Assembly (NCBI RefSeq): GCF_000222485.1
Contig: NC_015914.1
Span: 744,001-808,000, forward strand
From: Cyclobacterium marinum DSM 745
Lineage (GTDB): Bacteria; Bacteroidota; Bacteroidia; Cytophagales; Cyclobacteriaceae
Length of the DNA stretch: 64,000 bases
Direction: 5' to 3'
Position numbers and translations under genes: made by a program. Positions 34,997 to 44,628 of the stretch are shown piece after piece. The notes beneath the pieces were generated by a model. It ran no database searches. It was given only the letters and a program-made list of their open reading frames with translations, and was not told where the DNA came from. Position 1 is the stretch's first letter, and each line of letters opens with the position of its first letter.

Positions 34997-36184
34997 TTAT
35001 ACGAACGCTTTTGATTTTATTTGCTTTTCTTCTTTATGCATGATAGCTATTATTGTCAAAAATAGCCACCACAGGGTGCTCAAGACTACAATATTACCAA
35101 CAATCATTCCTAAATAAATCGCTGCCAATGCAACATATAGGGCGTAGTAATAGGAGGAACTTTGTTCAATGGCATTTTTTCTTAATTTAAAGAGACCATA
35201 GTACATCCCATATAAAAAAAGAACAAAACCAAACAACCCAAATTCCAACAATATACGCAAATAATCATTGTGAGGCTCCCTTATACTACTTTCTAAAAAG
35301 TAAGGACTGATTAAAGAGGCGTACTCTAACCCCATTCCGGTATATAATCCATCTTTTTCAACAAGCTCATCGTACATAAGCTTCCATGTAACTATTCTCC
35401 AGACAAGAGAACTACCTCCTCCGGCTTTATTTTCAGCTAGTCTTTCCGAGATGGCAGTTACATCAGTCAATTCCTTTACTCTATTTTGCATCAATAGACC
35501 TGCCCCTGCAATAAAAATCGGAAAAATAAGGATGGCGATTACCTTTTGCCATTTTCTGGCATAATGAGATAAAAAAAGAAAGAGGACCAATAATAAACTT
35601 ATAACTCCTCCCATTCCTCCAAGAAAAGCCGACAGGAGGAAGACAAAAAATGCCGGAAGGTACCTCTTATAAACGATCAGTAAAATAGAGAAATAGGGTA
35701 CTAGAAAATAACTAAAGTGATTTGAATTTATAAATGTTCCACTTGGCCTTGGCATACCCATAAATAGAAACTGAAAGAATGCCAAAGCACTCTCAATTAA
35801 AACTATGATTGTATACAACAAGAAAATTTGTTTAAAAGAAACTTTACTGTAATATGCCAATATAAACATGGCAAAATAGGAGAAATAGCGAATCACACCT
35901 CTTATAGTATACAAAGGCTCACCATGAATCACAGCCGCGTTTATAAAAGCATATCCTATTAATAAAAAAAATATGGAAGAAAAAAACAATAGGTATTTGG
36001 GCAACCTTAACTTAAAAACTAATAATAATAAAAAACAACCAAGCAAAGCAAGACCAATAACTGCCCCAAATCCCGCTCTATCTACAAGAACTCTCAAAAA
36101 GAGCAGTATCATTATCAAAACAGAAAAAAAATCCCATTGCTGGAATTCTTTTAGGTTAATACTATTTGGTATTTTAAACTTCAA
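34997..36184 (-). CDS. O-antigen polymerase/ligase-like membrane protein (Wzy_C)
   Basis: The 395-aa protein has about ten membrane helices and a large periplasmic loop containing GGGSSLVWRIVTWK and PHNDYLRILLEFGLFG near 317-332, the Wzy_C/O-antigen ligase signature. It probably polymerises the repeat unit or joins chains at the periplasmic face. The start is the TTG at 36184: an in-frame stop lies three codons upstream and no ATG occurs before residue 25, inside the first helix region. It follows the upstream GT2 by ten bases. Confidence 0.88.
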   Translation of the reverse strand: MKFKIPNSINLKEFQQWDFFSVLIMILLFLRVLVDRAGFGAVIGLALLGCFLLLLVFKLRLPKYLLFFSSIFFLLIGYAFINAAVIHGEPLYTIRGVIRYFSYFAMFILAYYSKVSFKQIFLLYTIIVLIESALAFFQFLFMGMPRPSGTFINSNHFSYFLVPYFSILLIVYKRYLPAFFVFLLSAFLGGMGGVISLLLVLFLFLSHYARKWQKVIAILIFPIFIAGAGLLMQNRVKELTDVTAISERLAENKAGGGSSLVWRIVTWKLMYDELVEKDGLYTGMGLEYASLISPYFLESSIREPHNDYLRILLEFGLFGFVLFLYGMYYGLFKLRKNAIEQSSSYYYALYVALAAIYLGMIVGNIVVLSTLWWLFLTIIAIMHKEEKQIKSKAFV

Positions 36185-36194
36185 TTGAAATTAG

Positions 36195-37151
36195 TTAATC
36201 ATATTTAGCTTTACTTGCCAACCGATACAATTGCTTTGTAATAGCAGTAGGTAGAATAGACCAAAATGTGATAGCAAATCCCTTTTTGGTAAGGTACTTC
36301 CATTTCACTTTACCCCACAAAGGCTGGGTTTTTTTCCCAACTCTTAATGTTTGCAACCATCTACTCACAACCCTTGCGTTTAGAAATTGGAATAGAAGCC
36401 GTATTATTTGTTTATCTTCGGTTAAGGAGGCCAACTGTTTAACAGTAGTCGCTTCACAGCCAACTTCAAATCCTTCTACTTTGGTCACCATATTGACAGA
36501 ATCTCTGTGATAAACAACAGTTAATTTTGGAGACCAGATAGCTAATTTGCCATAAAAAATTGCTCTTAACCAAGTATCTACGTCACCTCCCCTTTTACAC
36601 CTTCCTTCCGGAAAACCTCCTATTTCTAAAAGTAGATCCTTCCGAAAACCAACCGCTCCCGTCCAAAATGGTGGAGCACCATAAATACTATTTTTTAAAA
36701 AAGCCTTGAGTTCAATTTCGTGTATTCCTTTAGCCTGGTGCTTTTTGTGATAACTATTAGGAAAGCTTCTTTCTTCCTTATTGTCTTCGAAATTATCCTT
36801 CCAAGAGCTAGAAACAATTTTTGCATTCGGCTGATAACTGATTAACTCAAAAAAAGTAACTAAATGATTGTCTAACCATTCATCATCAGCATCTAAGAAG
36901 ACTACCCAATTGTATTTGGCCTTAGCAATACCTAGATTTCTAGCAGCATATCCCCCCGGACCCGGTTCATTTCTTTGGAAAACCTTTATTCTTTTATCCG
37001 AATAAGATCTCGCCTTCTCTAAGCTTCCATCAGTTGAACCATCATCCACTAGCAATAGCTCCCATTCTTCAAATTTTTGTTTCAATACCGAAGTAATCGA
37101 ACGGTCTAAATGAGGATATTTATTGTATACGGGAATTATTACACTAAACAT
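36195..37151 (-). CDS. Family 2 glycosyltransferase
   Basis: The 318-aa protein shows FSVIIPVYNKYPHLDRSI, LLVDDGSTDGSL near 33-44, GGYAARNLGI, and the nucleotide-sugar DxD region FLDADDEW near 87-94. GGDVDTWLRAI near 188-198 is the likely catalytic-base region. The C-terminal 70 residues are basic and may sit at the membrane. It overlaps the wzz-like stop by eight bases and precedes the Wzy-like gene. The sugar is not predictable. Confidence 0.9.
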   Translation of the reverse strand: MFSVIIPVYNKYPHLDRSITSVLKQKFEEWELLLVDDGSTDGSLEKARSYSDKRIKVFQRNEPGPGGYAARNLGIAKAKYNWVVFLDADDEWLDNHLVTFFELISYQPNAKIVSSSWKDNFEDNKEERSFPNSYHKKHQAKGIHEIELKAFLKNSIYGAPPFWTGAVGFRKDLLLEIGGFPEGRCKRGGDVDTWLRAIFYGKLAIWSPKLTVVYHRDSVNMVTKVEGFEVGCEATTVKQLASLTEDKQIIRLLFQFLNARVVSRWLQTLRVGKKTQPLWGKVKWKYLTKKGFAITFWSILPTAITKQLYRLASKAKYD

Positions 37152-38274
37152 TTGTAAAATGTATCGTTAGCATTCTCATTACCAAAAGTCCAAAAAAGAA
37201 CAGTATTCCGATAATCCCACCCAATATCAAAAAAACTAAGCTTAATAATATAACCTTTGGCTCACTGGCTGAGGTAGGTAATTGAGGTTTTTGAAAAACA
37301 GTCATGACAGGAGTAGCATTTTGAACCTTGATCCTTGATTGTTCCATCTGTTGGGCTAATGAGTTATAAAGGCTAAACTCAAGATTAAAATCCGCCTGAA
37401 GCCTATCTTCTTCAGTTTTCAACAACTGGGAGTTTATCCCTCGATTACTGTCCCTAAAATTTGCCAATTTCATTTGAGTTTGTTCTACTCTGCTTTTAGC
37501 TTCATTGGTACGTTCCTTAATAAACTCAAAGTTCTTGACTTCTTTATCCAGTATTATATTGGTTAGGTACTCTTTAAGGAATCTACTTAAAACCTCATTG
37601 AACTGTGCACTGGCCAATGGTTCCGGCATTTTTGTTTGAATTACCAATAGCCGGTCTTCTTTCTCTACTTCAATTCGTGTTCTAAGTTGAGCTATCGTTT
37701 TCCTTTCTTTGGTATCAAATGCCAAAATAGTTTCTTCTCCTTGTTTTTCTTCTATATTAAAATCAATACCTTTTGCGGTAGTATTGGATAATAGCATAGA
37801 TTTTACTTTACTTGGTAACTTAGCCAAGTGATAATATAAATTGTGTTTTTCATACTCATTCACAAATTCCAATAAAGTAATGCTATCTTGAGCCTCCTCA
37901 AAATATACTTTTTCATACATTAGGCGTTTTAAAAAGTCACTTTCTAGCACAAGCTCAGGAATCAATTCTGGAGGTAAGGCTTCAGTGTTTTGGTTTCCTA
38001 TTCCTAAGTTACCCAAACCAGAAATAGAGGCTAAACCTCCTAAAGCTTTGGAGTTGATTCCATTTGACTGCTCCATTAATAATTTGGAGGTAGTTGTATA
38101 TTCATCAGATGAGGTGAAAATATAAACCAAGCCCAATGTAAACACCGTCATGGCAACGATCATGATCCACTTCTTAAAAGCTATGATTTCATTGATCAAG
38201 TCTTTAATAAGGATTTCTTCTGCACGAAGAGATTTCTTTATAAATTGATCCAAGTGGGAAATGTTTTTTTTCAT
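37144..38274 (-). CDS. Wzz-like chain-length / export protein
   Basis: The 376-aa protein has two membrane helices, one near 37-55 (WIMIVAMTVFTLGLVYIF) and one near the C terminus (VILLSLVFLILGGIIGILFF). Between them is a periplasmic coiled-coil domain, and PVMTVFQKPQLPTSASEP lies just before helix 2, the proline-rich Wzz signature. There is no C-terminal tyrosine kinase. It probably controls chain length with the SLBB exporter. The ATG at 38274 is chosen over a TTG three codons upstream. Confidence 0.88.
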   Translation of the reverse strand: MKKNISHLDQFIKKSLRAEEILIKDLINEIIAFKKWIMIVAMTVFTLGLVYIFTSSDEYTTTSKLLMEQSNGINSKALGGLASISGLGNLGIGNQNTEALPPELIPELVLESDFLKRLMYEKVYFEEAQDSITLLEFVNEYEKHNLYYHLAKLPSKVKSMLLSNTTAKGIDFNIEEKQGEETILAFDTKERKTIAQLRTRIEVEKEDRLLVIQTKMPEPLASAQFNEVLSRFLKEYLTNIILDKEVKNFEFIKERTNEAKSRVEQTQMKLANFRDSNRGINSQLLKTEEDRLQADFNLEFSLYNSLAQQMEQSRIKVQNATPVMTVFQKPQLPTSASEPKVILLSLVFLILGGIIGILFFFGLLVMRMLTIHFTNV

Positions 38275-38285
38275 TAATTGCAATT

Positions 38286-39191
38286 TTAAATGTTTTTGTT
38301 TCTAATACTCGCCCACTGCAGTTTAATTAAGTGCATGACACCTACTGATTCCACATACCAGCGAATTATTAGCACTTGGAAATAATCCTTTGTAGATTCA
38401 AATTCTATGTGATTTATCCTATTAATTGGTGGCATTAATCGCTTTAAAAGAGTGAGTAACTTCTTTCCGAATTTTAATCTTGTAAATGTTTCTCTGTAAT
38501 AACCTGAAATTGTCCGCTTTTTCTTAAAGGCTATCTCAGACAAAGACGTACGTGAAGGGTGATTTATAACAGCCATTTCGGCAAAAGAAATCTTTTCTCC
38601 AAACTCACTTAAACGAAGGTTCCAATAAAAATCTCCTCCTGACATCAACTTTTCATCAAAAGCACCAAATTGTTCAAAAAGATGCTTTTTTGCAAAAAAA
38701 TTACCTGTTACTGACTTTTTAAAGACCTTGACATTACGTTCTTGCTGAAAGGCCAAATATTTTTCGTAAACAAATGCAAAATAACTTCCGTTTTCAGGAC
38801 GAAACAATTTTATCTTTCCTCCAACCCTTGAAACCTTGGAATTTTTCATTTCCTTTAACCCCTCTTTAATCCAATTTGGGTCTGGAATACAATCCGAATC
38901 TGTAAAGGCATATATATCTCCATTTGCTATCTTCATGCCTGCATTTCTAGCAGCGTAAGATCCGGGGGTTTTTTCCTCAATTATTTTACATCCACTCGCT
39001 TCTACAAAGTCGGGTTTCGGATCATAAGGATCATTATTGACTACTATAATTTCAAACTTACTTGAAGGAAAGTTCTGTTTTTTTAGTCCAAGTAAACAAA
39101 GATTTAACCTTTCCCAATCTCTATAGGTAGGGATAATTACTGAAACATCTATTAATGATTCCCCACTATTATCTGATTCTTTGACTTTCAC
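38286..39191 (-). CDS. Family 2 glycosyltransferase
   Basis: The 301-aa protein has VSVIIPTYRDWERLNLCL near 16-33, VVNNDPYDPKP near 50-60, GSYAARNAGM and the DxD motif FTDSDCIPDPNW near 95-106, then FDEKLMSGGDFYWNLRL. It is a GT-A inverting enzyme of unknown sugar. The start is GTG at 39191; the only other in-frame option before an upstream TGA is ATA. It lies 182 bases from the exporter gene and 11 bases before the wzz-like ATG. Confidence 0.88.
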   Translation of the reverse strand: MKVKESDNSGESLIDVSVIIPTYRDWERLNLCLLGLKKQNFPSSKFEIIVVNNDPYDPKPDFVEASGCKIIEEKTPGSYAARNAGMKIANGDIYAFTDSDCIPDPNWIKEGLKEMKNSKVSRVGGKIKLFRPENGSYFAFVYEKYLAFQQERNVKVFKKSVTGNFFAKKHLFEQFGAFDEKLMSGGDFYWNLRLSEFGEKISFAEMAVINHPSRTSLSEIAFKKKRTISGYYRETFTRLKFGKKLLTLLKRLMPPINRINHIEFESTKDYFQVLIIRWYVESVGVMHLIKLQWASIRNKNI

Positions 39192-39372
39192 TCTAAGTAT
39201 TCAATTCTAGACATTAATTGTCCCTCTTATCGCTAGTTTTTATGTGATTTATAAGGAAGGTTTGATTAGCCAATCTTTATAATCAATGGTTTAAGATTTT
39301 ATAGCTTAAATAGAAATAATACTTTAAATAGTATTTTTTATAAATCTAAAGCTTAAAATTAATCAAGACATT

Positions 39373-41994
39373 TTAATTGGATATTCGATCTATCAAAATC
39401 CCTAAAGTTGCAAGGCTAGATGCAATTCCTATCCATGCTTGAACAGACATTGGTTCACGCTTTGGCTTTTGTGGAACGATGATCTCTGCTCCCGGTTCTA
39501 TTTTAGGGAAAAAGTTAAAAAACAAAAACTTATTCGTCCGATGAACATCTCCATTGGCATAAACGACATATGCCCTGGATTTTCTAGCCTGTTCTGTAAA
39601 ACCTCCGGCTCTAGATATATAATTTCTAAATCCACGGGACATGTCATACCTAGCTGTTGTTGGATAAAGTACTTCTCCCCTCATTCTTACAGTTTGCAGT
39701 TCTTTTGGAATACTAATCACATCCCCCTCTTGCAATATCAAGTCATATTTGGAACCAGGCTGAGAAAGAATTTTCATCAGATCAATACCAATAAGTTCCT
39801 TGTCTCTGGTGGCTACCTCCATCACCGTACTGTCTTCCTCACCTAGAAATTGATACTTGTCTTCGGAAATACTATCAGACTGCTTTAATTCCTCATTGGT
39901 TTTTCTCTCTTCATGCAAAAGCAAAGCCATCCTGTCATCAATCCTTTCTAATAGTTTACCTTCCGCTTCCGCATTTTCAATTTCATCTTCACGGATGATG
40001 TTCCTATGTAATGATTCCAATTGTTCAAGTTTAATATTTTCCTCTGTCTTCGTTTTAAAAAACTCCGTTCTCCGAATTAAGGTCGCTCCTTTAGGATAGG
40101 CATAATTATTAAGCCCCCCAGCCCTCTTTAACACATCTGAAATCCTTTCATCTCTCTTTTCAAGGGTAAAACCTCCAGGATAAAAAACTTCCCCTTCAAC
40201 ATAAACAATTTTTTCTTCTTGAAAACCCGGGCTTTTTCTAACAAAAACATGGTCAAAGGGTTCTAAAATTATTTCTCTTTCAGCCTCTGTGATTTTTAAA
40301 TCTTCATCAATGGAGACCGTAAAGATTTTTGCAATCTCCCCCCCAACTTCACCTTTCACTCTCCTTGCTATTTCAATATTAGCGCTAGATGCTGACTCTT
40401 TAAAACCACTGGCCTTTGTAATCAAGTCCCCAACGGTCATGTTTTTTGCATATTGGAAGACTCCTGTTCTATTTACCTCCCCTGAAATCTGAACATAATA
40501 CTCTTCCTTCAGGTCATACTTACTTGGAATACTTAATATATCTTCACGCATAAGCGGTACATCTACAGCATTCCCGGAAATAATAGCCCCCAAGTCAAGG
40601 GTTAACACTTCCATTGTAAAATCAGGATTGGTTCTGTATAAAGTAGCCCTTTCTGAAAAAGCATCACCACGAAGACCACCGGCAAGCTCAATAAGCGACT
40701 GAACAGTCATCTCATCAGAAATTGCAAATTCTCCCGGTCTAAAAACAGCACCTGAAACTTGAACCCGATTGTCATACCTTTCAAGGATACTACCAACTAC
40801 AAATAAATCCCCATCCTTTATAGAAAAGGAATCAAAATCTTTATTGAAAATATTATCTACTCTCAAATTTTGGTCTGTAGTTCTTTTGACTGTTACAAGC
40901 TCTTTGTAGGCCTCACTTTTAAATCCTCCTGCAAATGTCAATAAATCATGGATATTTTCATCTCCCTTAACTTCAAATAGCCCCGGTCTACGAACAGGGC
41001 CTTCCAATTCGACTCTTGTCTGGATGGGAGGAACGATCACTACATCATTGTCTTGTAAGACAATATTCCCCTTCTGATTACCATTCACCAAGAAATCATA
41101 GACATCCACTTGTCCAACTGATTTGCTATCTCTATAAACCTGAATATTTCTAAACGACCCTATTTCATTTGGTCCGCCAGCCAAATAAAGAGCATTAAAA
41201 ACATTGGCAAAGGAGGGCAAAGTATAAGTTCCCGGCTTATTTAATTCTCCAGCCATGGTCACTTGAATGCTTCTGATATTTCCAACCCTCAATTGTAAAA
41301 ATGTATTTGGATTTGGTCCTTTCAGTCCTGAATAAATCTGTCCCAAGGCATTTTTCACCCTTAACCTAGCACTTTCCACACTTGCACCACCAATATTTAT
41401 TGGACCAATATTCGGAATTAAGATTTTTCCCTCAGGAGAAACTGTCATGTCAAAGGCCGCCTGCGAAGCACCATAGACATCTACAAGCACTTGATCTCCT
41501 GTCCCGAGAATATAATTTTCCGGAGTAGGGATATTTAAATTAGGATTGAAATTTAATTCTTGATTGTGAAACAAAGTATAGCCAAAAATCTTTTTTTGTT
41601 GAGGACTAAGATCATAATAAGGATCAGATTGCCTAAGGCTATCAAAAACATTTTGTTGCATTTCTGCGTCCACAACCTCTCTCTGATTATTTCTTCCAGT
41701 ACTTTTTCCTGCAGTGACTTCACTATTTCCGGATTTCAAGGATTCTATTCTTTGTCGCAGTTTAGCAACTTCAGATGCAGGCATACCTCTCTCTCTAGCC
41801 ATAGCCTCCAATTGCATTTCATTCATACCGGAAGATTCTGCGCGTTTTATTAATTGTTCAATCTGTGCATCCGACAACTCATCTACTTTAAGGTTTTGTA
41901 TATCCTGAATAGATTGGCTATAACCTATTGAAACAATAAAAAGCAGAATTATTATCGATGAAAATCTAAAGTAATGGATGAATTTACTGATCAT
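39373..41994 (-). CDS. SLBB-domain polysaccharide export protein (Wza-like)
   Basis: The 873-aa protein has a signal peptide (IIILLFIVSIGYSQ) and a poly-export domain with ENYILGTGDQVLVDVYGAS near 153-171. At least five SLBB repeats follow, each with a VxGEV/RPGxF core, for example VRRPGLFEVKGDENIHDLL. A C-terminal helix (WIGIASSLATLGILID) may cross a membrane. An N-terminal Gln/Met-rich helical segment lies near 25-90. Such proteins form the outer-membrane exit channel. It probably begins a transcription unit, because the gmd terminator lies 440 bases upstream. Confidence 0.92.
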   Translation of the reverse strand: MISKFIHYFRFSSIIILLFIVSIGYSQSIQDIQNLKVDELSDAQIEQLIKRAESSGMNEMQLEAMARERGMPASEVAKLRQRIESLKSGNSEVTAGKSTGRNNQREVVDAEMQQNVFDSLRQSDPYYDLSPQQKKIFGYTLFHNQELNFNPNLNIPTPENYILGTGDQVLVDVYGASQAAFDMTVSPEGKILIPNIGPINIGGASVESARLRVKNALGQIYSGLKGPNPNTFLQLRVGNIRSIQVTMAGELNKPGTYTLPSFANVFNALYLAGGPNEIGSFRNIQVYRDSKSVGQVDVYDFLVNGNQKGNIVLQDNDVVIVPPIQTRVELEGPVRRPGLFEVKGDENIHDLLTFAGGFKSEAYKELVTVKRTTDQNLRVDNIFNKDFDSFSIKDGDLFVVGSILERYDNRVQVSGAVFRPGEFAISDEMTVQSLIELAGGLRGDAFSERATLYRTNPDFTMEVLTLDLGAIISGNAVDVPLMREDILSIPSKYDLKEEYYVQISGEVNRTGVFQYAKNMTVGDLITKASGFKESASSANIEIARRVKGEVGGEIAKIFTVSIDEDLKITEAEREIILEPFDHVFVRKSPGFQEEKIVYVEGEVFYPGGFTLEKRDERISDVLKRAGGLNNYAYPKGATLIRRTEFFKTKTEENIKLEQLESLHRNIIREDEIENAEAEGKLLERIDDRMALLLHEERKTNEELKQSDSISEDKYQFLGEEDSTVMEVATRDKELIGIDLMKILSQPGSKYDLILQEGDVISIPKELQTVRMRGEVLYPTTARYDMSRGFRNYISRAGGFTEQARKSRAYVVYANGDVHRTNKFLFFNFFPKIEPGAEIIVPQKPKREPMSVQAWIGIASSLATLGILIDRISN

Positions 41995-42431
41995 TTTAAG
42001 GATTCTTTAATTTAAAAGGAAGTATAAAAACTGATGATTTTTGGAGATTTTGCTAACAAAAACCTACAGCTTCGCCACCTCAGTTACATTTAGTAATAGA
42101 GCATATCATCTATGAAATGGCCCAATTGCACAAAGAATTGGCCCTATTCCAATTACACAACAAAAGTAAGCAATACCTATGGAATTAACATAACATGGAA
42201 TTTTTAAATCCATAGTCTTGCTGATCGAAATTTAATTGAACTTTTCACGAATGAAAGGGAACACAAATTAAAACATTGGTAAATACGGAATCTCTTTTTT
42301 TAAGGTTGGTAAAAAAGTGAAAGGTTCCTATAATTTCATAAATGGAAGGCACGGTAAAAAATTAAACTATATCTAATTCAAACACTGAAGTAAAAAGTCC
42401 CATAATAAAAAAAGACAACTGTAAAATATAA
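41995..42431. other. Intergenic region upstream of the exporter
   Basis: The stretch probably carries the promoter of the exporter-to-wecA unit. I see no coding remnant. An imperfect CCAATT/AATTGG repeat at 42122-42141 has no T-run. Confidence 0.45.
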
Positions 42432-42461
42432 AGGAGCAAAACAAATAAATGTTTTGCTCCT
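42432..42461 (-). terminator. Terminator after gmd
   Basis: AGGAGCAAAACA (42432-42443) and its perfect complement (42450-42461) form a 12-bp stem with a 6-nt loop. On the minus strand TTATATTTTAC follows. It separates the GDP-sugar operon from the exporter operon. Confidence 0.8.
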
Positions 42462-42487
42462 CAATAAACACAATTATTTTAAACTGA

Positions 42488-43633
42488 TTATTCAGCCTGA
42501 TTCAAGACCTTGTGACCGCCTTTCATTAAGTGTACATCTCTTTTAAACAAACTAACGTCAGAAAGCACCATATCTTCAACCAAAAGTTTAAGATCATATT
42601 TTGGTTTCCAGTCTAGTTTGGTCATCGCCTTATTAGGATCTCCAATTAATAAATCTACCTCGGTAGGTCTAAAATAGGCAGGATCGACATTCACCAAGAC
42701 ATCTCCGACTTTTACATTGAAAGTTGAAGTCCCCAAAACTTCAAAGGCTTTTTCTTTGTCAATGGATTCCAAAATCCCTTTTTCTTCCAACCCTTCACCT
42801 TCAAATTTTAAAGTAAAGCCTACTAATTCAAAAGCCATTTTAATAAAGTCTCTTACTTTAGTAGTTACTCCTGTAGCAATGACATAATCTTCAGGTTCGT
42901 CTTGTTGAAGAATCCTCCACATGGCATCAACATAATCCTTAGCATGGCCCCAGTCCCTTTTGGCATCCAAATTACCCATGTAAAGGTTTTTCTGAAAACC
43001 CAATGCAATTTTGGCAACAGCTCTGGTAATTTTTCTGGTTACAAAAGTTTCACCTCTTAATGGAGATTCGTGGTTGAATAGGATACCATTACAAGCATAC
43101 ATACCATAAGCTTCTCTGTAATTCACCGTAATCCAATAACCGTAAAGTTTCGCAACGGCGTAAGGGGATCTAGGATAGAATGGTGTAGTCTCTGATTGAG
43201 GAACTGCCTGAACCAAACCATAAAGCTCGGAAGTAGATGCTTGATAGATTTTGGTGGTTTTTTCCATTCCCAAAAGACGCACAGCTTCCAATATTCTTAA
43301 GGTACCTATTCCATCAGCATTTGCCGTATATTCAGGGGTATCAAAGCTCACTTTTACATGACTCATTGCTGCCAAATTGTAAATTTCATCCGGTTTGGTT
43401 TCCTGAATGATTCTTGTCAAGTTCATTGAATCTGTCAAATCACCATAATGAAGGAATAAGCGCTTGTCATCTTCATGGGGATCTTGATACAAGTGATCTA
43501 TCCTATCTGTATTAAACAAAGAGGCTCTCCTTTTTATTCCGTGAACAATATATCCTTTTGACAATAAGAGTTCTGCAAGATAAGCACCATCCTGTCCTGT
43601 TATACCTGTTATTAACGCCGTTTTCATAGACAT
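42488..43633 (-). CDS. gmd: GDP-mannose 4,6-dehydratase
   Basis: The enzyme converts GDP-mannose to GDP-4-keto-6-deoxymannose. The 381-aa protein is an SDR fold with NAD(P)-binding [15 protein letters not shown] near 10-24, [16 protein letters not shown], the catalytic Ser/Thr-Tyr-Lys site with [10 protein letters not shown] near 129-138 and [12 protein letters not shown] near 155-166, and [16 protein letters not shown]. This is the full family length. fcl lies immediately upstream, so together they make GDP-fucose. ATG at 43633; the ATG two codons later is equally possible. Confidence 0.96.
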   Translation of the reverse strand: MSMKTALITGITGQDGAYLAELLLSKGYIVHGIKRRASLFNTDRIDHLYQDPHEDDKRLFLHYGDLTDSMNLTRIIQETKPDEIYNLAAMSHVKVSFDTPEYTANADGIGTLRILEAVRLLGMEKTTKIYQASTSELYGLVQAVPQSETTPFYPRSPYAVAKLYGYWITVNYREAYGMYACNGILFNHESPLRGETFVTRKITRAVAKIALGFQKNLYMGNLDAKRDWGHAKDYVDAMWRILQQDEPEDYVIATGVTTKVRDFIKMAFELVGFTLKFEGEGLEEKGILESIDKEKAFEVLGTSTFNVKVGDVLVNVDPAYFRPTEVDLLIGDPNKAMTKLDWKPKYDLKLLVEDMVLSDVSLFKRDVHLMKGGHKVLNQAE

Positions 43634-43670
43634 CTAAATTAATGAGCTGTTAAATTAATAAATTTTATAG

Positions 43671-44624
43671 TTAAAGTTTCACTTGTTTGTACTGGCCGAT
43701 GTTATTCAAAAACCATTCGTAGGTTTCTTTCACACCTTCTTCAAGGCCAATCTTTGCTTGCCATCCGGCATCCGACATTTTACTCACATCCATTAATTTA
43801 CGAGGAGTACCGTCCGGCTTTTCACTATCCCACTCAATTTCACCAGTATGTCCTGTAATTTTCTGAATCAGTTCAGCAAGGGATTTTATAGTTAAATCCT
43901 TCCCTGTACCAACATTGTAAAGATTATCTTTAAAGCTGTTTTCAACAGCAAATACTACAGCATCTGCCATATCATTTACGTGTAAAAACTCCCTCATGGG
44001 AGAGCCTGAACCCCAGAGGGTAACCGGGCTATTTCCATTTTCTTTGGCCTCATGAAATTTTCTAATCATGGCAGGCAGCACATGTGAAGTCTCCAAGTCA
44101 AAATTATCGTAAGGGCCATATAAATTGGTAGGCATTAAACTAATAAAATCTTTACCAAATTGTTTACGAATTGCATCGCAGGCCTTCACTCCTGTGATTT
44201 TTGCTAAAGCATACCATTCATTAGTTGGCTCCAATGATGAGGTAAGTAAACTATCCTCTTTCAAAGGCTGTGGTGCCAATTTAGGATAAATACAAGAGCT
44301 ACCCAAAAAGATAAACTTTTCAACTCCAAATTGGTGGGAATAGTTGATCAAATTATTTTGAATCAACATATTCTCCATAAGAAAAGTATATGGGTAATTA
44401 TTATTGGCGAGGATCCCCCCTACTCTTGCTGCAGCGTCAATTACAATTTGGGGCTTTTCTTTTTCAAAAAAACCCTTAACTGCTAGCTGATTGGTCAAAT
44501 CCAATTCTTTACTACTAAAGCCTATAATATTTGTGTACCCCTTGCTTTCAAGAGACCTTTGTATAGCAGAACCTACCATTCCTCTGTGCCCTGCAATATA
44601 AATTTTAGTGTTTTTATCTACCAT
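43671..44624 (-). CDS. fcl: GDP-L-fucose synthase
   Basis: The enzyme epimerises and reduces GDP-4-keto-6-deoxymannose to GDP-L-fucose. The 317-aa protein has the SDR motif IAGHRGMVGSAI near 9-20, FLGSSCIYPKLAPQP near 105-119, and the active site NEWYALAKITG with Tyr and Lys near 137-141. PTNLYGPYDNFDLETSHVLP follows. It starts four bases after the manC-type stop and sits before gmd, forming a compact three-gene GDP-fucose operon. Confidence 0.95.
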   Translation of the reverse strand: MVDKNTKIYIAGHRGMVGSAIQRSLESKGYTNIIGFSSKELDLTNQLAVKGFFEKEKPQIVIDAAARVGGILANNNYPYTFLMENMLIQNNLINYSHQFGVEKFIFLGSSCIYPKLAPQPLKEDSLLTSSLEPTNEWYALAKITGVKACDAIRKQFGKDFISLMPTNLYGPYDNFDLETSHVLPAMIRKFHEAKENGNSPVTLWGSGSPMREFLHVNDMADAVVFAVENSFKDNLYNVGTGKDLTIKSLAELIQKITGHTGEIEWDSEKPDGTPRKLMDVSKMSDAGWQAKIGLEEGVKETYEWFLNNIGQYKQVKL

Positions 44625-44628
44625 TTCC

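Noticed and set aside
42119..42144. An inverted repeat GGCCCAATT/AATTGGCCC upstream of the exporter gene
   Set aside because: The match is imperfect in the GC part and lacks a T-run, so neither terminator nor operator is supported.
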